Shown here: one piece after another, positions 43,450-53,449 of the stretch | Layout of the letters: the number at the start of each line of letters is the position of its first letter | Position numbering within the stretch: position 1 is the stretch's first letter | Notes under the pieces: generated by a model | What the model was told of the DNA's origin: nothing | The model's input: the letters and a program-made list of their open reading frames with translations, nothing else | Database searches by the model: none | DNA from: Acidobacteriota bacterium | GTDB lineage: Bacteria; Acidobacteriota; Terriglobia; Terriglobales; Acidobacteriaceae | Length of the DNA stretch: 64,000 nt | NCBI GenBank assembly: GCA_021779935.1 | Contig: JAJXZT010000042.1 | Span: 1-64,000, forward strand | Direction: 5' to 3' | Translations under genes and position numbers: made by a program

Positions 43450-43890
43450 ATGGGAATGTATCCGGAATTGATGTTGATTCCGATGCGCGAGGAACTGACA
43501 CGCGCAGGAGTGAAGGAAGCGCGTACGCCGGAAGCGGTGGACGCGGCGGTGACGGGAACGAAGGGCACGCTGATGATCGTGGTGAACTCGGTGTGCGGGT
43601 GCGCGGCGGGAAAGATGCGTCCGGCGGTACGGCTGGCCATGGAAAACGCGGTGAAACCGGAAGAGAGCGTGACGGTATTCGCCGGCCAGGACACGGAGGC
43701 CACGCAACGCGCACGGGAATACTTTGCGGGACAGCAGCCATCGTCACCGTCGATTGGACTGATGCGCGAAGGCAAGCTGGTGTACTTCATGCCGCGGGCG
43801 ATGATTGAAACCCGCGACGCAGCCTTGATTGCATCCGAGTTGAAACAAGCGTTTGAAAAATACTGCGGCACGGCTGCGGTGACTCAGTAA
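43450..43890 (+). CDS. BrxA/BrxB (YphP/YqiW) family CxC protein
   Basis: Predicted 146 residues. Thioredoxin-like fold with the family hallmark NSVCGCAAGKMRPAV (C49, C51), ATQRAREYFAGQQPSSPSIGLMREGKLVYFMPR and a C-terminal LKQAFEKYCG. Bacilliredoxins remove bacillithiol from proteins; whether this organism makes bacillithiol is not shown here. GGGGAG 10 nt before ATG 43450 supports this start; ATG 43432 is possible. Divergent from murB. Confidence 0.9.
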   Translation: MGMYPELMLIPMREELTRAGVKEARTPEAVDAAVTGTKGTLMIVVNSVCGCAAGKMRPAVRLAMENAVKPEESVTVFAGQDTEATQRAREYFAGQQPSSPSIGLMREGKLVYFMPRAMIETRDAALIASELKQAFEKYCGTAAVTQ

Positions 43891-43893
43891 CAG

Positions 43894-43922
43894 GAAAGGC
43901 TCCGGCGAAACCGGAGCCTTTC
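43894..43922. terminator. 12-bp hairpin between convergent genes
   Basis: GAAAGGCTCCGG (43894-43905) pairs perfectly with CCGGAGCCTTTC (43911-43922), 5-nt loop. It lies between the stops of the BrxA-like gene and the rhomboid gene, so it can serve both, although T-tracts are short. Confidence 0.7.
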
Positions 43923-43940
43923 AAACTTCCCTTCCCATCG

Positions 43941-45353
43941 CTACTTGCCTCCGCGCAGAATTGCCTCCGCCCTGGCCTTGTCACCCTTGGAGTCGTACGC
44001 CAAGGCGAGCATCTTGCGCGTCTGCGCATCGTCTGGAAACTTTTTCAACGTGCTCCCGAGTTGCGTGATCGCGGCGTCGTAGTCCTTTGCCTCCAATAGG
44101 GCAAGTCCGTAATAAAAATTCTCGCGAAGACGGTTGGGACGGCGCTCGGCGGCGGTCTTCAGATATTTGATCGCGTCGGGATAATTCTTCAGCATGTCAT
44201 TCAGCACGCCGAGATAGAAATAGTTGTCGGAGTTTTTGGGATCGAGTTGCAGGGCCTTCTCACAGTTGGCCTGCGCTTCAGGGTACCTCTTCTGCTGCAA
44301 CTGGACGGAACAGAGATCGGTGTAAGCCGGTGCAAAATCAGGCTGAAGCGAGGCGGCCTTCTGGAATTCGGTTTCGGCGCCGGATTGGTCTCCGGAAGCC
44401 ATGTAGAGCTCGCCAAGCTGAAAATGGGCGGTGGGCGAACCGGGGTCAATCTGCACGGCCCGCGTGGAGTGCTGGATGGCGCCCTTGATGTTGCCTGCGT
44501 GACGAAGATCCTCGGCCTGAATCATCTCGATCACGCCGGCGTTCGTGCGACGAACAAAAGCGAAAGCCGCAAAAAGCACAATGGCGATGGCAACGAACGT
44601 GGTGACGCGCCGGGTGACGTGCGTCTCGACGTCGTGTCCCGGCGACGAAGGCAGCAGGACTCCAAGGATGATACCGGTGACGAGACCTCCGAGGTGCGCG
44701 GCGTTGTCGATGTGCGCCTCGCGAGCACCGTAAGCGATGTTGTAAAGCACGAATATGCCGATGATGAAGAGATTGCCCTTGAGGGCGGCGCGCAGGCGTG
44801 CGTTCTTCTGGAAAGCGAGCGCGGGAAGCAGGGCTCCGGCCACGCCGAAGATGGCGCCCGAGGCTCCAATGCTGACAACCTCAGGACTCCACCAGACGCT
44901 GACGATGCTGCCGGCGAGCCCGCAGGCCATGTAGAGAAAGAAGTAGCTGCGGCGGCCGAAGAGAATCTCCGCCAGGAGACCGAGGTTGAGCAACGCCCAC
45001 ATGTTGAGCGTGATGTGGACCAGGCCGCCGTGGAGAAACATGCTCGAGAGCAGCCGCCAGGATTGTCCTCCGAGCGTGTCCGGGCCATAGTTGGCTCCCC
45101 ATCGCAGCAGAATGTTGACGCTGGGATTGAGGACACTGCCGCCGCTGGCAATCACGGTCAAAAACATAAGGATGTTGACGCCGATAAGCACGGCGGTAAC
45201 GGAACGGAAGAGATGTCCGTACTTTTCAAGAAATGACGGCCCGGGCGGACGGTTCTGATATCGCTGGCGCAAGCTCTCCATGCACTCCGGACAGATTACC
45301 TGCCGGGGTTCAGGAGGAATAAATTCCGTTCCACAGCGTGGACATTTCGCCAT
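43941..45353 (-). CDS. zinc-ribbon/rhomboid/TPR fusion protease
   Basis: Predicted 470 residues. N-terminal zinc ribbon (CPRCG and CPEC, C4, C7, C21, C24), then a six-to-seven helix rhomboid domain: HGGLVHITLNMWAL (H113, N117), catalytic Ser in GASGAIFG (S165) and His in NAAHLGGLVTG (H220). The C-terminal third is a run of TPR-like repeats (AVQIDPGSPTAHFQLGELYMASG, ALQLDPKNSDNYFYLGVLND). It should cleave membrane proteins, with TPRs recruiting substrates or partners on the side where the C-terminus lies. Close downstream spacing (8 bp) from the YVTN gene suggests one operon with it and aroF. Confidence 0.92.
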   Translation of the reverse strand: MAKCPRCGTEFIPPEPRQVICPECMESLRQRYQNRPPGPSFLEKYGHLFRSVTAVLIGVNILMFLTVIASGGSVLNPSVNILLRWGANYGPDTLGGQSWRLLSSMFLHGGLVHITLNMWALLNLGLLAEILFGRRSYFFLYMACGLAGSIVSVWWSPEVVSIGASGAIFGVAGALLPALAFQKNARLRAALKGNLFIIGIFVLYNIAYGAREAHIDNAAHLGGLVTGIILGVLLPSSPGHDVETHVTRRVTTFVAIAIVLFAAFAFVRRTNAGVIEMIQAEDLRHAGNIKGAIQHSTRAVQIDPGSPTAHFQLGELYMASGDQSGAETEFQKAASLQPDFAPAYTDLCSVQLQQKRYPEAQANCEKALQLDPKNSDNYFYLGVLNDMLKNYPDAIKYLKTAAERRPNRLRENFYYGLALLEAKDYDAAITQLGSTLKKFPDDAQTRKMLALAYDSKGDKARAEAILRGGK

Positions 45354-45361
45354 AGGGAGCC

Positions 45362-46555
45362 TTAGTGAGCCGCTTTCTCCGGCGCGATGGCCTTGACGGC
45401 AATCTGGTTGGGCTGCGCGCCGACGGGGATCATGGTGAAAAGACGCTGTGGGGGAGCCTGCTGGTTTTTCTTGTCGCGGCGCTTGTCGAGCCGCAGAACA
45501 GACACGTCCCCGGAGCGCGAGTCCGCAACCAGCAGCATGTTTTCGCGAGGCGTGAGAGCGAGTGCATCCGGACCGTCGCCCACGGTGACGGAAACAAGCA
45601 GCGTGCGGGTACCAATATCGAAGACCGCGACGTTGTTCGAGCCCATGTTGCTGACGAAGAGCAGAGAGCTGTCGGCGGTGATGGTGGCGCCGGAAGGATT
45701 ATTGCCGGCGAGAAAACTCTCGCTGACCTCATCGGCCGAAGTGTTGATGACGGAGATGGTGTGAGCGTCAAAATTGCTGACAAATAGTTCGCCGCCGTCA
45801 GGCTTGAGCGCAAGCGTCACGGGAACTCCACCAACACGCAGGATGGAAAGCAGATGTCCCTGCTTGAGATCGATGACGGCGACTTCGTCGGACTCCGTGC
45901 AGGCAACAAACGCCTTGCGGCTGTCGGGAAGAATCGCGATGTCCTCGGGGTTCTTGCAGACGGGAATGGTGGCGCGCACGGAACGGCTGGCAGCGTCGAT
46001 CAACGAGACAGTGGAGTTGCCGCGCGAGGAAACGACAACCGTGTCGCCATTGGGAGAGACGCGGGCAAGACCGGGTTGCGCACCGACGGCGACGTTCGCA
46101 ACAGTGCGGCGGGCGTTGAGGTCGATAACGCTGACAGTGTTGGAACCGGAATTGGCGACGTATCCCCAGCGACCGTCAGACGAAACCGAGATGAAGTACG
46201 GCTGGCGCTGCACGGGGATGGTAGCGACAACGGCATTCTTAATCGCGTCAATGACGGAGACCGTGCCGGCATCCGTGCTGACGGCGTAGACCTCATTCTT
46301 TACCGGATTCGCCTCGATGCCCGTTGGATTGGCTCCGACGGGAAGAGTTCGCACCGCCTGCAACGCATTGAGGTCGATGACGGTGACAGAGTTGCCCTTG
46401 CCATTGGTGACGTAGGCGTATTCGGGGCCAGGATTGGCGCTTTTGCTTTTGCAGGCAACGGCGGCCAAGACCATGGCAACGGCGACCAGGAGAAAGGCCG
46501 CTCGCCGAATGCGGCGTGCCGCGCGATTGCGAAACATCGAAGAAAGTAAATTCAC
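45362..46555 (-). CDS. YVTN-type beta-propeller lipoprotein
   Basis: Predicted 397 residues. A basic N-terminus, hydrophobic segment and AVACKS suggest a lipoprotein signal (Cys about 35). Repeats of about 42 residues follow with the pattern [65 protein letters not shown], giving a six- to seven-bladed propeller. The GTG start overlaps the aroF stop by 4 nt (GTGA), so translation is coupled to a cytoplasmic aromatic biosynthesis enzyme, an odd pairing. Confidence 0.88.
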   Translation of the reverse strand: MNLLSSMFRNRAARRIRRAAFLLVAVAMVLAAVACKSKSANPGPEYAYVTNGKGNSVTVIDLNALQAVRTLPVGANPTGIEANPVKNEVYAVSTDAGTVSVIDAIKNAVVATIPVQRQPYFISVSSDGRWGYVANSGSNTVSVIDLNARRTVANVAVGAQPGLARVSPNGDTVVVSSRGNSTVSLIDAASRSVRATIPVCKNPEDIAILPDSRKAFVACTESDEVAVIDLKQGHLLSILRVGGVPVTLALKPDGGELFVSNFDAHTISVINTSADEVSESFLAGNNPSGATITADSSLLFVSNMGSNNVAVFDIGTRTLLVSVTVGDGPDALALTPRENMLLVADSRSGDVSVLRLDKRRDKKNQQAPPQRLFTMIPVGAQPNQIAVKAIAPEKAAH

Positions 46556-47622
46556 AGTACCGTCGCTGGAGTTGCGGAAAGCGGAAGTTGCGCGGTAGCA
46601 GCAGGGGCGGTCCGTCCGACAACGCCGGCAATGGACCGGACCTGCGCCATGAGTTCGGAGAACTGCTCCGGGTAAAGCGACTGCACGCCGTCAGAAAGCG
46701 CGCGCTCGGGATCGCAATGAACCTCGATGATAAGACCGTCGCAACCGACGGCGACAGCAGCGCGAGAGAGCGGAGTGACCTTGTCGCGCTTGCCCGTGCC
46801 ATGGCTCGGATCAACGATGATGGGCAGATGACTTGCGCGCTGTGCGGCCGGCACCACGCTGAGGTCGAGCGTGTTGCGAGTGTGATCGGCAAACGTCCGC
46901 ACTCCGCGCTCGCACAACACCACCTGCGTGTTACCTTCGCTGAGCACATACTCGGCCGCCATGAGGAATTCTTCAAGAGTGGCGCTCATGCCGCGCTTGA
47001 GCAGAACGGGCTTGCGGGTCTGGCCGACGCGCTTGAGCAGAGAAAAGTTCTGCATGTTGCGCGAACCGACCTGGATCATGTCAGCATGTTCTTCCACCAG
47101 TTCGAGCGAGAATTCATCCATCGCCTCCGTAACGATGAGAAGGCCGAACTGCTTCCTGACTTCGGCGAGAATCAGGAGCCCTTCCTTGCCAAGCCCCTGG
47201 AACGAGTAAGGCGATGTGCGCGGCTTGAAGGCGCCTCCGCGGAAGAAGCGCACCCCTTCGCGAGCGACGCACTCCGCCACGGCAAAGGCCTGCTCGCGAG
47301 ATTCCACCGAGCAGGGACCGGCGATGATGCCAAGCTCGGTTCCGCCGAAGGTGGCATCGCTGCCGGCAAAACGGACAATCGTGTTCTCGGGTTTTACTTC
47401 GCGGCTCACAAGCTTATAGGGCTTACTGACACGAATCACTTCCTGCACACCGGACATGGTCTCGAAGGCGGAGGAGTTAACCTCTCCGCGATTCCCGGTG
47501 ATGCCAACGGCGGTACGCTGCGCTCCTTCGACGGAGTGCGCACGGAGGCCGAGTGATTCGATCTTCCGGCAAACGGCGCGAACCTGTTCCTGCGTCGCGT
47601 TCGCCTGCATGACGACCAACAT
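46552..47622 (-). CDS. aroF: 3-deoxy-7-phosphoheptulonate (DAHP) synthase
   Basis: Predicted 356 residues, of the AroF/AroA-beta type: an N-terminal ferredoxin-like regulatory domain ([31 protein letters not shown]) and the KDO8P-like barrel with [79 protein letters not shown]. It begins the shikimate pathway. AGGGGA 7 nt before ATG 47622 favours this start over ATG 47643. Confidence 0.95.
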   Translation of the reverse strand: MLVVMQANATQEQVRAVCRKIESLGLRAHSVEGAQRTAVGITGNRGEVNSSAFETMSGVQEVIRVSKPYKLVSREVKPENTIVRFAGSDATFGGTELGIIAGPCSVESREQAFAVAECVAREGVRFFRGGAFKPRTSPYSFQGLGKEGLLILAEVRKQFGLLIVTEAMDEFSLELVEEHADMIQVGSRNMQNFSLLKRVGQTRKPVLLKRGMSATLEEFLMAAEYVLSEGNTQVVLCERGVRTFADHTRNTLDLSVVPAAQRASHLPIIVDPSHGTGKRDKVTPLSRAAVAVGCDGLIIEVHCDPERALSDGVQSLYPEQFSELMAQVRSIAGVVGRTAPAATAQLPLSATPATVL

Positions 47623-47706
47623 CGTGTGATCCCCTGAAACCATTCAGTTTAATTCGCTTTGCGAGGCGGGGCAATGGCGGGGACTTTGTTACACTCGGAA
47701 AACCCT

Positions 47707-48654
47707 ATGCCACGCTCCGAAAGTAAGGGACAAGAAAAAGACATCCTGAAACTGATTCCTCCGCCAAAGGTGCCACCCACGCTCACTTCGCGAAGGATCG
47801 GAATCCACACATCCACTGCCGGCGGCGTGGAGACCGCGGCCGAACGCGCCTACCGCCTCGGCTGCAATACCTTCCAGGTTTTCTCCTCCAGTCCGCGGCA
47901 GTGGAGGCCGTTTCCGCTGGCTCCGGGACAGTGCGCGACGATGCGAGAGTTGCGGGCGAAGTATGACCTCCGGCCGCTGGTCATTCATGCGAATTACCTG
48001 ATCAACGTGGCGGGAGTGAACGCCGAATTCCATCGCAAATCGATCGAGGCATTCCACGCGGAGGTGGAGCGCGGGTTGGCGCTGGGCGCGGAGTACGTGG
48101 TGCTGCATCCAGGGTCGTGGCGCGGAGGTTCACGCGAAGAAGGGCTACAACGCGCGGCGGAAGCCATCGGCGAGGCATCGCAAGGTCTGGACCTGGCGGG
48201 CGGAGGACTCACCATCCTGATCGAAAATACGGCAGGCGCGGAGTTCTCGCTGGGCGGCAGCTTTGAACAGGTCGCCGAACTGGTGGAGAGACTGCGCGCC
48301 ATCATTCCGGTCGCAGCCTGCATCGACACATGCCATACCCACGTTGCCGGATACGAACTGGCAACGGCGGAGGGTTATGAAGAAACAATGCGGAAGCTGG
48401 ACGCAACGGTGGGGTTGAAGAACGTTCCCGTGTGGCACTGCAACGACGCCAAGGCAGAGTGCGGATCGAAACTCGACCGACACGAGAACATCGGCCAGGG
48501 CACGATCGGGACAAGGGCATTCCGGCTGTTGCTCAACGATCCGCGTACGGCACACGCGGCGTTTATTGCTGAAACACCGATCGATGAACCGCTCGACGAT
48601 CAGAGAAACGTGAACGCGCTGAAGTCCGTGGTGAAAGACCCAGCGCGTCCGTAA
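47707..48654 (+). CDS. nfo: deoxyribonuclease IV (endonuclease IV)
   Basis: Predicted 315 residues. IGIHTSTAGGVETAAERAYRLGCNTFQVFSSSPRQW, LVIHANYLIN, YVVLHPGSW, ILIENTAG, ACIDTCHTH, VWHCNDAKAECGSKLDRHENIGQG and FIAETP supply the metal ligands of the three-zinc AP endonuclease. It repairs abasic sites. ATG 47707 leaves a basic N-terminal extension of about 25 residues. Divergent from aroF and convergent with arsM. Confidence 0.95.
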   Translation: MPRSESKGQEKDILKLIPPPKVPPTLTSRRIGIHTSTAGGVETAAERAYRLGCNTFQVFSSSPRQWRPFPLAPGQCATMRELRAKYDLRPLVIHANYLINVAGVNAEFHRKSIEAFHAEVERGLALGAEYVVLHPGSWRGGSREEGLQRAAEAIGEASQGLDLAGGGLTILIENTAGAEFSLGGSFEQVAELVERLRAIIPVAACIDTCHTHVAGYELATAEGYEETMRKLDATVGLKNVPVWHCNDAKAECGSKLDRHENIGQGTIGTRAFRLLLNDPRTAHAAFIAETPIDEPLDDQRNVNALKSVVKDPARP

Positions 48655-48668
48655 ACCATTCGCAAAAA

Positions 48669-49472
48669 CTACGCCTTCATCCCGTGCAATTTGATGGACG
48701 CTACGGCGCTGGCAGCCGCTTCGGCAAGTTCGGTCTTGCTGCCGCAGCAACCCTGTCCAGGCTCGGGGGCAAGCACGGCGGCAATCTTGGAACCGTGCGC
48801 GATCTGAGGCACGCTGAGATTCGTCAGGCCAGCCTCAAGGGCGTAGCGGATGTAGTCGTGCATCATGCTGGCGCCGGAGATGCATCCGACATAGGCGCTG
48901 ACGTCGTTACGAACGCTGTCAGGAAGATCGGCGAGCAGAACGATGTCGCTGACGGCAAAGCGGCCACCGGGCTTGAGCACGCGGAAAATTTCGCGGAAGA
49001 CCCTCGTCTTATCAGGACTGAGATTGATGACGCAGTTGCTGATAACGAAATCGACGGAAGCATCGTCGACAGGCAGCTCTTCGATGTGGCCCTTGCGGAA
49101 TTCAACGTTCGTGGCCTTGAGGTTCGCTGCGTTTTCGCGCGCGCGGGCGAGCATGTCATCCGTCATATCGACGCCGATAACCTTGCCGCTGTCACCTATT
49201 TGCCGCCACGCGAGAAAAGCGTCAAACCCGGCGCCGCTTCCGAGATCAAGGACGGTCATGCCAGGGCGAAGCTCGGCGAGGGCGAGCGGGTTGCCGCAAC
49301 CGAGGCCGAGATTGGCATCGCCGGCGATCTTGAGTTCTTCCGGCGTGTAGCCAATGGCCTGGGCGACTGAATCTTTCGAAGCGCACCCGCAACCGGACTT
49401 CTGGCCGCGAGCGATGGCGCCGTAGTGTTCCCGCACGGACTCCAGAACTTCATCTTCTTTTTGCATTGGCAT
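48669..49472 (-). CDS. arsM: arsenite S-adenosylmethyltransferase
   Basis: Predicted 267 residues. Cys pair GCGCASKD (C28, C30), SAM motif VLDLGSGAGFDAFLA, NCVINLSPDKTRVFREIFRVLKPGGRF and YVGCISGA contain the conserved ArsM cysteines; the end has GQGCCGSKTE. It methylates As(III) in the cytoplasm, giving volatile or less retained species. ATG 49472 is preceded by GGAAGGAAG. It is transcribed divergently from arsR out of an overlapping promoter pair. Confidence 0.93.
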   Translation of the reverse strand: MPMQKEDEVLESVREHYGAIARGQKSGCGCASKDSVAQAIGYTPEELKIAGDANLGLGCGNPLALAELRPGMTVLDLGSGAGFDAFLAWRQIGDSGKVIGVDMTDDMLARARENAANLKATNVEFRKGHIEELPVDDASVDFVISNCVINLSPDKTRVFREIFRVLKPGGRFAVSDIVLLADLPDSVRNDVSAYVGCISGASMMHDYIRYALEAGLTNLSVPQIAHGSKIAAVLAPEPGQGCCGSKTELAEAAASAVASIKLHGMKA

Positions 49473-49510
49473 GATTGTTTCTTCCTTCCGCGCGGCAAGC
49501 CACGCTCTAT

Positions 49511-49561
49511 ATATGTCTAGGCAAATATAGTAGCCGGTGATATATTTGTCAAGGCGTATAT
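49511..49561. promoter_or_regulatory. face-to-face arsM/arsR promoters with ArsR-type inverted repeat
   Basis: For arsM (minus): TTGACA (49552-49547), 17-bp spacer, TATATT (49529-49524). For arsR (plus): TAGGCA (49518-49523), 17-bp spacer, TATATT (49541-49546). The two promoters occupy the same DNA. They lie in an inverted repeat, left arm 49511-49529 and right arm 49541-49559/61, matching at 15 of 19 positions, the likely ArsR operator. Confidence 0.75.
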
Positions 49562-49958
49562 GACAAACAAAGGAATGGCACTGGAAACCGTACTGCGGGC
49601 ACTGGCCGACCGGACACGGCTGCGTCTGCTGAACCTGCTGCGCGAGGGAGATGTCTGCGTCTGCTACCTGGTGGCGGCGCTGAAGATGAGCCAGCCGACG
49701 ATCTCGCGGCACCTGGCGTACCTGCGGAAGAGTGGACTGGTTGCGGCACGGCGGGAGGGGCTGTGGATGCACTACAGCATGGTGTTGCCGGAAAACGATG
49801 CGGCGCGCAGCGTGGTGGAATGCGTTCTGCAAAGCCTGCGGCGCGATGCGGCGATGCAGCGAGACGGCGAACAACTGCGGTCGGCGTGCTGCGCCCCGGA
49901 AAAATTCGTGCGGCTGTTCCCTGCCCCGGTGCCCACGCTTCGCCGGATAAAGAAATAG
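49560..49958 (+). CDS. arsR: ArsR-family arsenical-responsive repressor
   Basis: Predicted 132 residues. Winged helix with LRALADRTRLRLLNLLREGDVCVCYLVAAL: C33 and C35 form the CVC metalloid site on helix 3, as in classical ArsR. MSQPTISRHLAYLRKSGLVAARREG is the recognition helix and wing. A C-terminal ACCAPEKF could add ligands. As(III) binding should release it from the 49511-49561 operator. The predicted transcript starts about 7 nt before the ATG, so it is nearly leaderless. Confidence 0.93.
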   Translation: MTNKGMALETVLRALADRTRLRLLNLLREGDVCVCYLVAALKMSQPTISRHLAYLRKSGLVAARREGLWMHYSMVLPENDAARSVVECVLQSLRRDAAMQRDGEQLRSACCAPEKFVRLFPAPVPTLRRIKK

Positions 49959-49965
49959 ACGGCCA

Positions 49966-50466
49966 TTACCTCACTGGACTGTCGGACGTCTCCGCGCCAG
50001 GAACGAGCGGGCCGTGCGTCTTTCGCATCAACAGTTCAGACGCGCCGGTGATTACGTAGTCGCGAAGTTCCCCCACCAATTCATAACCCAAGCGCTCGTA
50101 GAGTTTCCGCGCCCGCGTATTGAACGACGAGACGCAGAGGAAAACATTCGGAAAGCGGGAGAAGACCTGCTCCTCGGCAAAGTGGAGCGTGCGTGTGCCG
50201 AGTCCGGAGCCGCGAAATTCGGGCGCAATGCAGATACTCTTGATGTAACCGACGAAGGCTCCCTGCATCTCCAGCACGATGAATCCGGCTGGTGTGCCGT
50301 CCACCTCGACAAGCCAACTCTCCTTGCCGGGATCGCGAAAGAGACGTTCCGCACCGGCATGGTCGCGATGCAGCGTGAGCCATGGCTCGGAGCCGCACAT
50401 GAGCGTGGCGCAGAAACGCACGTCGTCGTCAGTGGTGATGCGGCGGAATGTCGGATCCGTGGGCAT
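49966..50466 (-). CDS. GNAT-family N-acetyltransferase
   Basis: Predicted 166 residues. Acetyl-CoA motif IKSICIAPEFRGSGLGTRTLHFAEEQVF (motif A, about 86-112) and FNTRARKLYERLGYELVGELRDYV (motif B) define a GNAT domain. Substrate unknown. ATG 50466 is chosen since the upstream extension to 50604 has no family similarity. It faces arsR convergently (7 bp gap) and is divergent from leuS. Confidence 0.85.
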   Translation of the reverse strand: MPTDPTFRRITTDDDVRFCATLMCGSEPWLTLHRDHAGAERLFRDPGKESWLVEVDGTPAGFIVLEMQGAFVGYIKSICIAPEFRGSGLGTRTLHFAEEQVFSRFPNVFLCVSSFNTRARKLYERLGYELVGELRDYVITGASELLMRKTHGPLVPGAETSDSPVR

Positions 50467-50639
50467 GAGGTGCGTTGGCAATTTCGACGGCGCACCACCA
50501 TCGTGCAACGCGAGACGGCGAGTTGTACAGCCCCGGAGATTAGCGCGAGCACAAGATTCAGCCGGGAGGAATTCAGGAAAGCGGCTCCAGCGTTGTAAAA
50601 TCAAGGTTTAGACAAACGGTAATCATCTAAAGCAGAGAC

Positions 50640-53396
50640 ATGCCAAACAAGAAAAAATCAAGCGGAAGCAGGAAGCCCAAGGATGTCGCCAAAGTGGTGG
50701 AAAAGGCGGCGGATGCAGTGCGCGAAGTCGCGGAAGAAATCGCGGAGAACATGAAGGACGCGGTGCGCGACATCCGGGAAGACGTGAAAAACGTTGCGCA
50801 GGACCTGGGCTTGACGCCCTCCGTGCAGAGCGTTGTGCCGGCAACGGAAGGAAACGCTCGCGGCGATCGTCCAGACGAGGCGCGCTACGCGCCACAGGAG
50901 ATCGAGACGAAGTGGGCGGAGAAGTGGGTGGCAAATCCCGCGCTCTACGCGGCGGAACCATTCGACAGCGGCAAGCAAAAGTATTACGTGCTGGAAATGC
51001 TTCCCTATCCATCGGGCGCGCTGCATATGGGACACGTGCGCAATTACTCGATTGGCGACGCACTGGCGCGCTATATGTGGATGAACGGCTACAACGTGCT
51101 GCATCCGATGGGATGGGATTCGTTTGGCCTTCCGGCGGAAAACGCGGCGATCAAGAATAAACGTCCGCCGCGCGAGTGGACGCTGAACAACATTGCAAAT
51201 ATGAAGGCGCAGATGAAGCGCCTTGGCTTCGGCTACGACTGGTCGAAGGAAGTAACAACGTGCCTGCCGGAGTACTACCGCTGGAACCAGTGGTTCTTCC
51301 TGAAGCTCTTCGAAAAAGGATTGGCATACCGGAAGAAGAGCAAGGTGAACTGGTGTCCGGAGTGCGCCACGGTGCTGGCGAACGAGCAGGTGGTGGGCGG
51401 ATGCTGCTGGCGTCACGAGACGACGCCGGTGGAACAGCGGGAGTTGGAACAATGGTTCGTGCGGACGACGCAGTATGCCGACGAATTGTTGCAGGGAATC
51501 GAACAACTGGATGGCTGGCCGGAAAAAGTCCGCACCATGCAGCGTAACTGGATTGGGCGCTCGGAAGGCGCACTGGTCGACTTCAAACTGGACGGCGCGG
51601 CGGGCGCGGGCGGCGACACGATTACCGTGTTCACGACGAGGATCGACACGATCTTCGGCGCGACGTCAGTGCAACTTGCGCCGGAACATCCGGTGACGGC
51701 GGACCTGATAGGCGATGACGCGCTCAAACTGGCGAAGCTGGAAGAGATGCTGGCGGACCAGCGCAAGGCAAAAGAGATCGGCGACATTGGCGCGCTGGAA
51801 AAGCGTGGATTCTTCACGGGTCGCTATGCGATCAACCCGTTCAACGGCGAGCAAGTGCCGGTCTGGGTGGCGAACTACATTCTGATGGATTACGGCACGG
51901 GCGCGATCATGAGCGTTCCGGCGCACGACGAACGCGATTACGAATTTGCGAAGAAGTTCGACCTGGAAATTCGCGTGGTGGTGCTGCCGAGACGCGAGAG
52001 TGAACCTCCGGCGGCGGGAGAACGGGAACAGCCGATACTTCCCTTCTCCGGCGAAGATAGTTTGCTGATCAACTCGGGCGAGTTCAATGGATTGTCGTGC
52101 GAGCAAGCGCAGCAGAAGATGGCGGCGCTGGCGGAAGAAAAAGGCTTCGGAAAAGCGACAGTCACATACCGGTTGAAGGATTGGGGAATTTCGCGCCAAC
52201 GCTACTGGGGCACGCCGATTCCGATGGTGTACTGCGAGAAAGACGGCGTGGCGCCGGTGCCGGAAAGCGAATTGCCGGTGCTGCTGCCGGAGAGCGTGGA
52301 CATAACGCTGGCAGGCGGCTCGCCGCTGGGACGAGTGCCGGAGTTCGTCAATACGAAGTGCCCGAAATGCGGCGGCCCGGCAACGCGCGAGACGGACACA
52401 ATGGACACGTTTGTCGATTCGAGCTGGTACTTCTACCGCTACACGAGCCCGATCGACACTGCTCCGTTCGATTCGGCGACGGCGAATTACTGGTTCGCCA
52501 TCGATCAATATATCGGCGGAGTGGAACACGCGATCCTGCACCTGATCTACTCGCGCTTCTGGACGAAGTTCATGCGCGACCTGGGATTGATCAAGAACGA
52601 CGAACCGGCGACGCGGCTGTTCACGCAGGGAATGGTGATCAAGGACGGCGCGAAGATGTCGAAGTCGCTGGGCAACGTGGTGTCACCGGACGACATGGTG
52701 GCGAAATATGGCGCGGACGCAACCCGCATGTACACGCTGTTTGCGGCTCCTCCGGACCGCGATTTGGACTGGCAGGATGCGGGAGTGGAAGGCATAAGCC
52801 GCTTCCTGAGCCGCGTTTATCGCTATGTGTTGAAGAATGCGAAGCCGTCCGAAGCGAATTGGAACGCAGCGATTCCCACGGAGCTTTCGCCGGTGGCACG
52901 CAGAGTACAGCGCAAGTTGCATCAGACGATCAGGCGCGTGAGCGATGACTTCGGCGGGCGCTGGCACTTCAACACTTCGATTGCGGCGATCATGGAGTTG
53001 GTGAATGAACTCTATGGTGCAGAGGAACGCGCAAAAGGCGAGCTGCCACTGGCGCTGCTGGCGGACGTGCAGAAAAAGCTGGTGCTGCTGCTGGCGCCGT
53101 TCGCTCCGTACCTGGCGCATGAGTTGTGGGCGATGCTGGGAGAAGATGCAGACACACTGTTGCGGCACGCATGGCCGAAGTACGATTCGGCGCTGGCGAA
53201 GGAAGATGAAATTGAGATCGTGGTGCAGATCAACGGCAAAGTGCGGACGCGACTGGTAGTGGCAGCAGACGCGGACGAGACGACCGTGCGCGAAGCCGCG
53301 TTGAATGAAGAAAAGATCAAGACCGCGATGGAAGGCAAGCAGATCGTGAAAGTGATCGTGGTGCTCGGAAAGCTGGTAAATATTGTCGTGAGGTAA
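50640..53396 (+). CDS. leuS: leucyl-tRNA synthetase with N-terminal helical extension
   Basis: Predicted 918 residues against about 860 for most bacterial LeuRS. Residues 1-80 are an extra, highly charged helical segment ([20 protein letters not shown] and on). The enzyme proper starts at [14 protein letters not shown] (about 83), with HIGH motif [11 protein letters not shown] (122-132), zinc-type cysteines WCPECATV, the editing domain ([31 protein letters not shown]), KMSKS at about 671-675 and a C-terminal anticodon-binding part. ATG 50640 has only a weak ribosome site, but no good start lies nearer the core. Confidence 0.95.
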   Translation: MPNKKKSSGSRKPKDVAKVVEKAADAVREVAEEIAENMKDAVRDIREDVKNVAQDLGLTPSVQSVVPATEGNARGDRPDEARYAPQEIETKWAEKWVANPALYAAEPFDSGKQKYYVLEMLPYPSGALHMGHVRNYSIGDALARYMWMNGYNVLHPMGWDSFGLPAENAAIKNKRPPREWTLNNIANMKAQMKRLGFGYDWSKEVTTCLPEYYRWNQWFFLKLFEKGLAYRKKSKVNWCPECATVLANEQVVGGCCWRHETTPVEQRELEQWFVRTTQYADELLQGIEQLDGWPEKVRTMQRNWIGRSEGALVDFKLDGAAGAGGDTITVFTTRIDTIFGATSVQLAPEHPVTADLIGDDALKLAKLEEMLADQRKAKEIGDIGALEKRGFFTGRYAINPFNGEQVPVWVANYILMDYGTGAIMSVPAHDERDYEFAKKFDLEIRVVVLPRRESEPPAAGEREQPILPFSGEDSLLINSGEFNGLSCEQAQQKMAALAEEKGFGKATVTYRLKDWGISRQRYWGTPIPMVYCEKDGVAPVPESELPVLLPESVDITLAGGSPLGRVPEFVNTKCPKCGGPATRETDTMDTFVDSSWYFYRYTSPIDTAPFDSATANYWFAIDQYIGGVEHAILHLIYSRFWTKFMRDLGLIKNDEPATRLFTQGMVIKDGAKMSKSLGNVVSPDDMVAKYGADATRMYTLFAAPPDRDLDWQDAGVEGISRFLSRVYRYVLKNAKPSEANWNAAIPTELSPVARRVQRKLHQTIRRVSDDFGGRWHFNTSIAAIMELVNELYGAEERAKGELPLALLADVQKKLVLLLAPFAPYLAHELWAMLGEDADTLLRHAWPKYDSALAKEDEIEIVVQINGKVRTRLVVAADADETTVREAALNEEKIKTAMEGKQIVKVIVVLGKLVNIVVR

Positions 53397-53415
53397 CGCA
53401 CAATTCAGGCAGCGG

Positions 53416-53444
53416 AGCAGGAGCCTCGGGGCTCCTGCTTTTTT
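53416..53444 (+). terminator. Rho-independent terminator of leuS
   Basis: AGCAGGAGCC-TCGG-GGCTCCTGCT followed by a run of T. Stem 10 bp, loop 4 nt, 20 bp after the leuS stop. Confidence 0.9.
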
Positions 53445-53449
53445 ATGCG

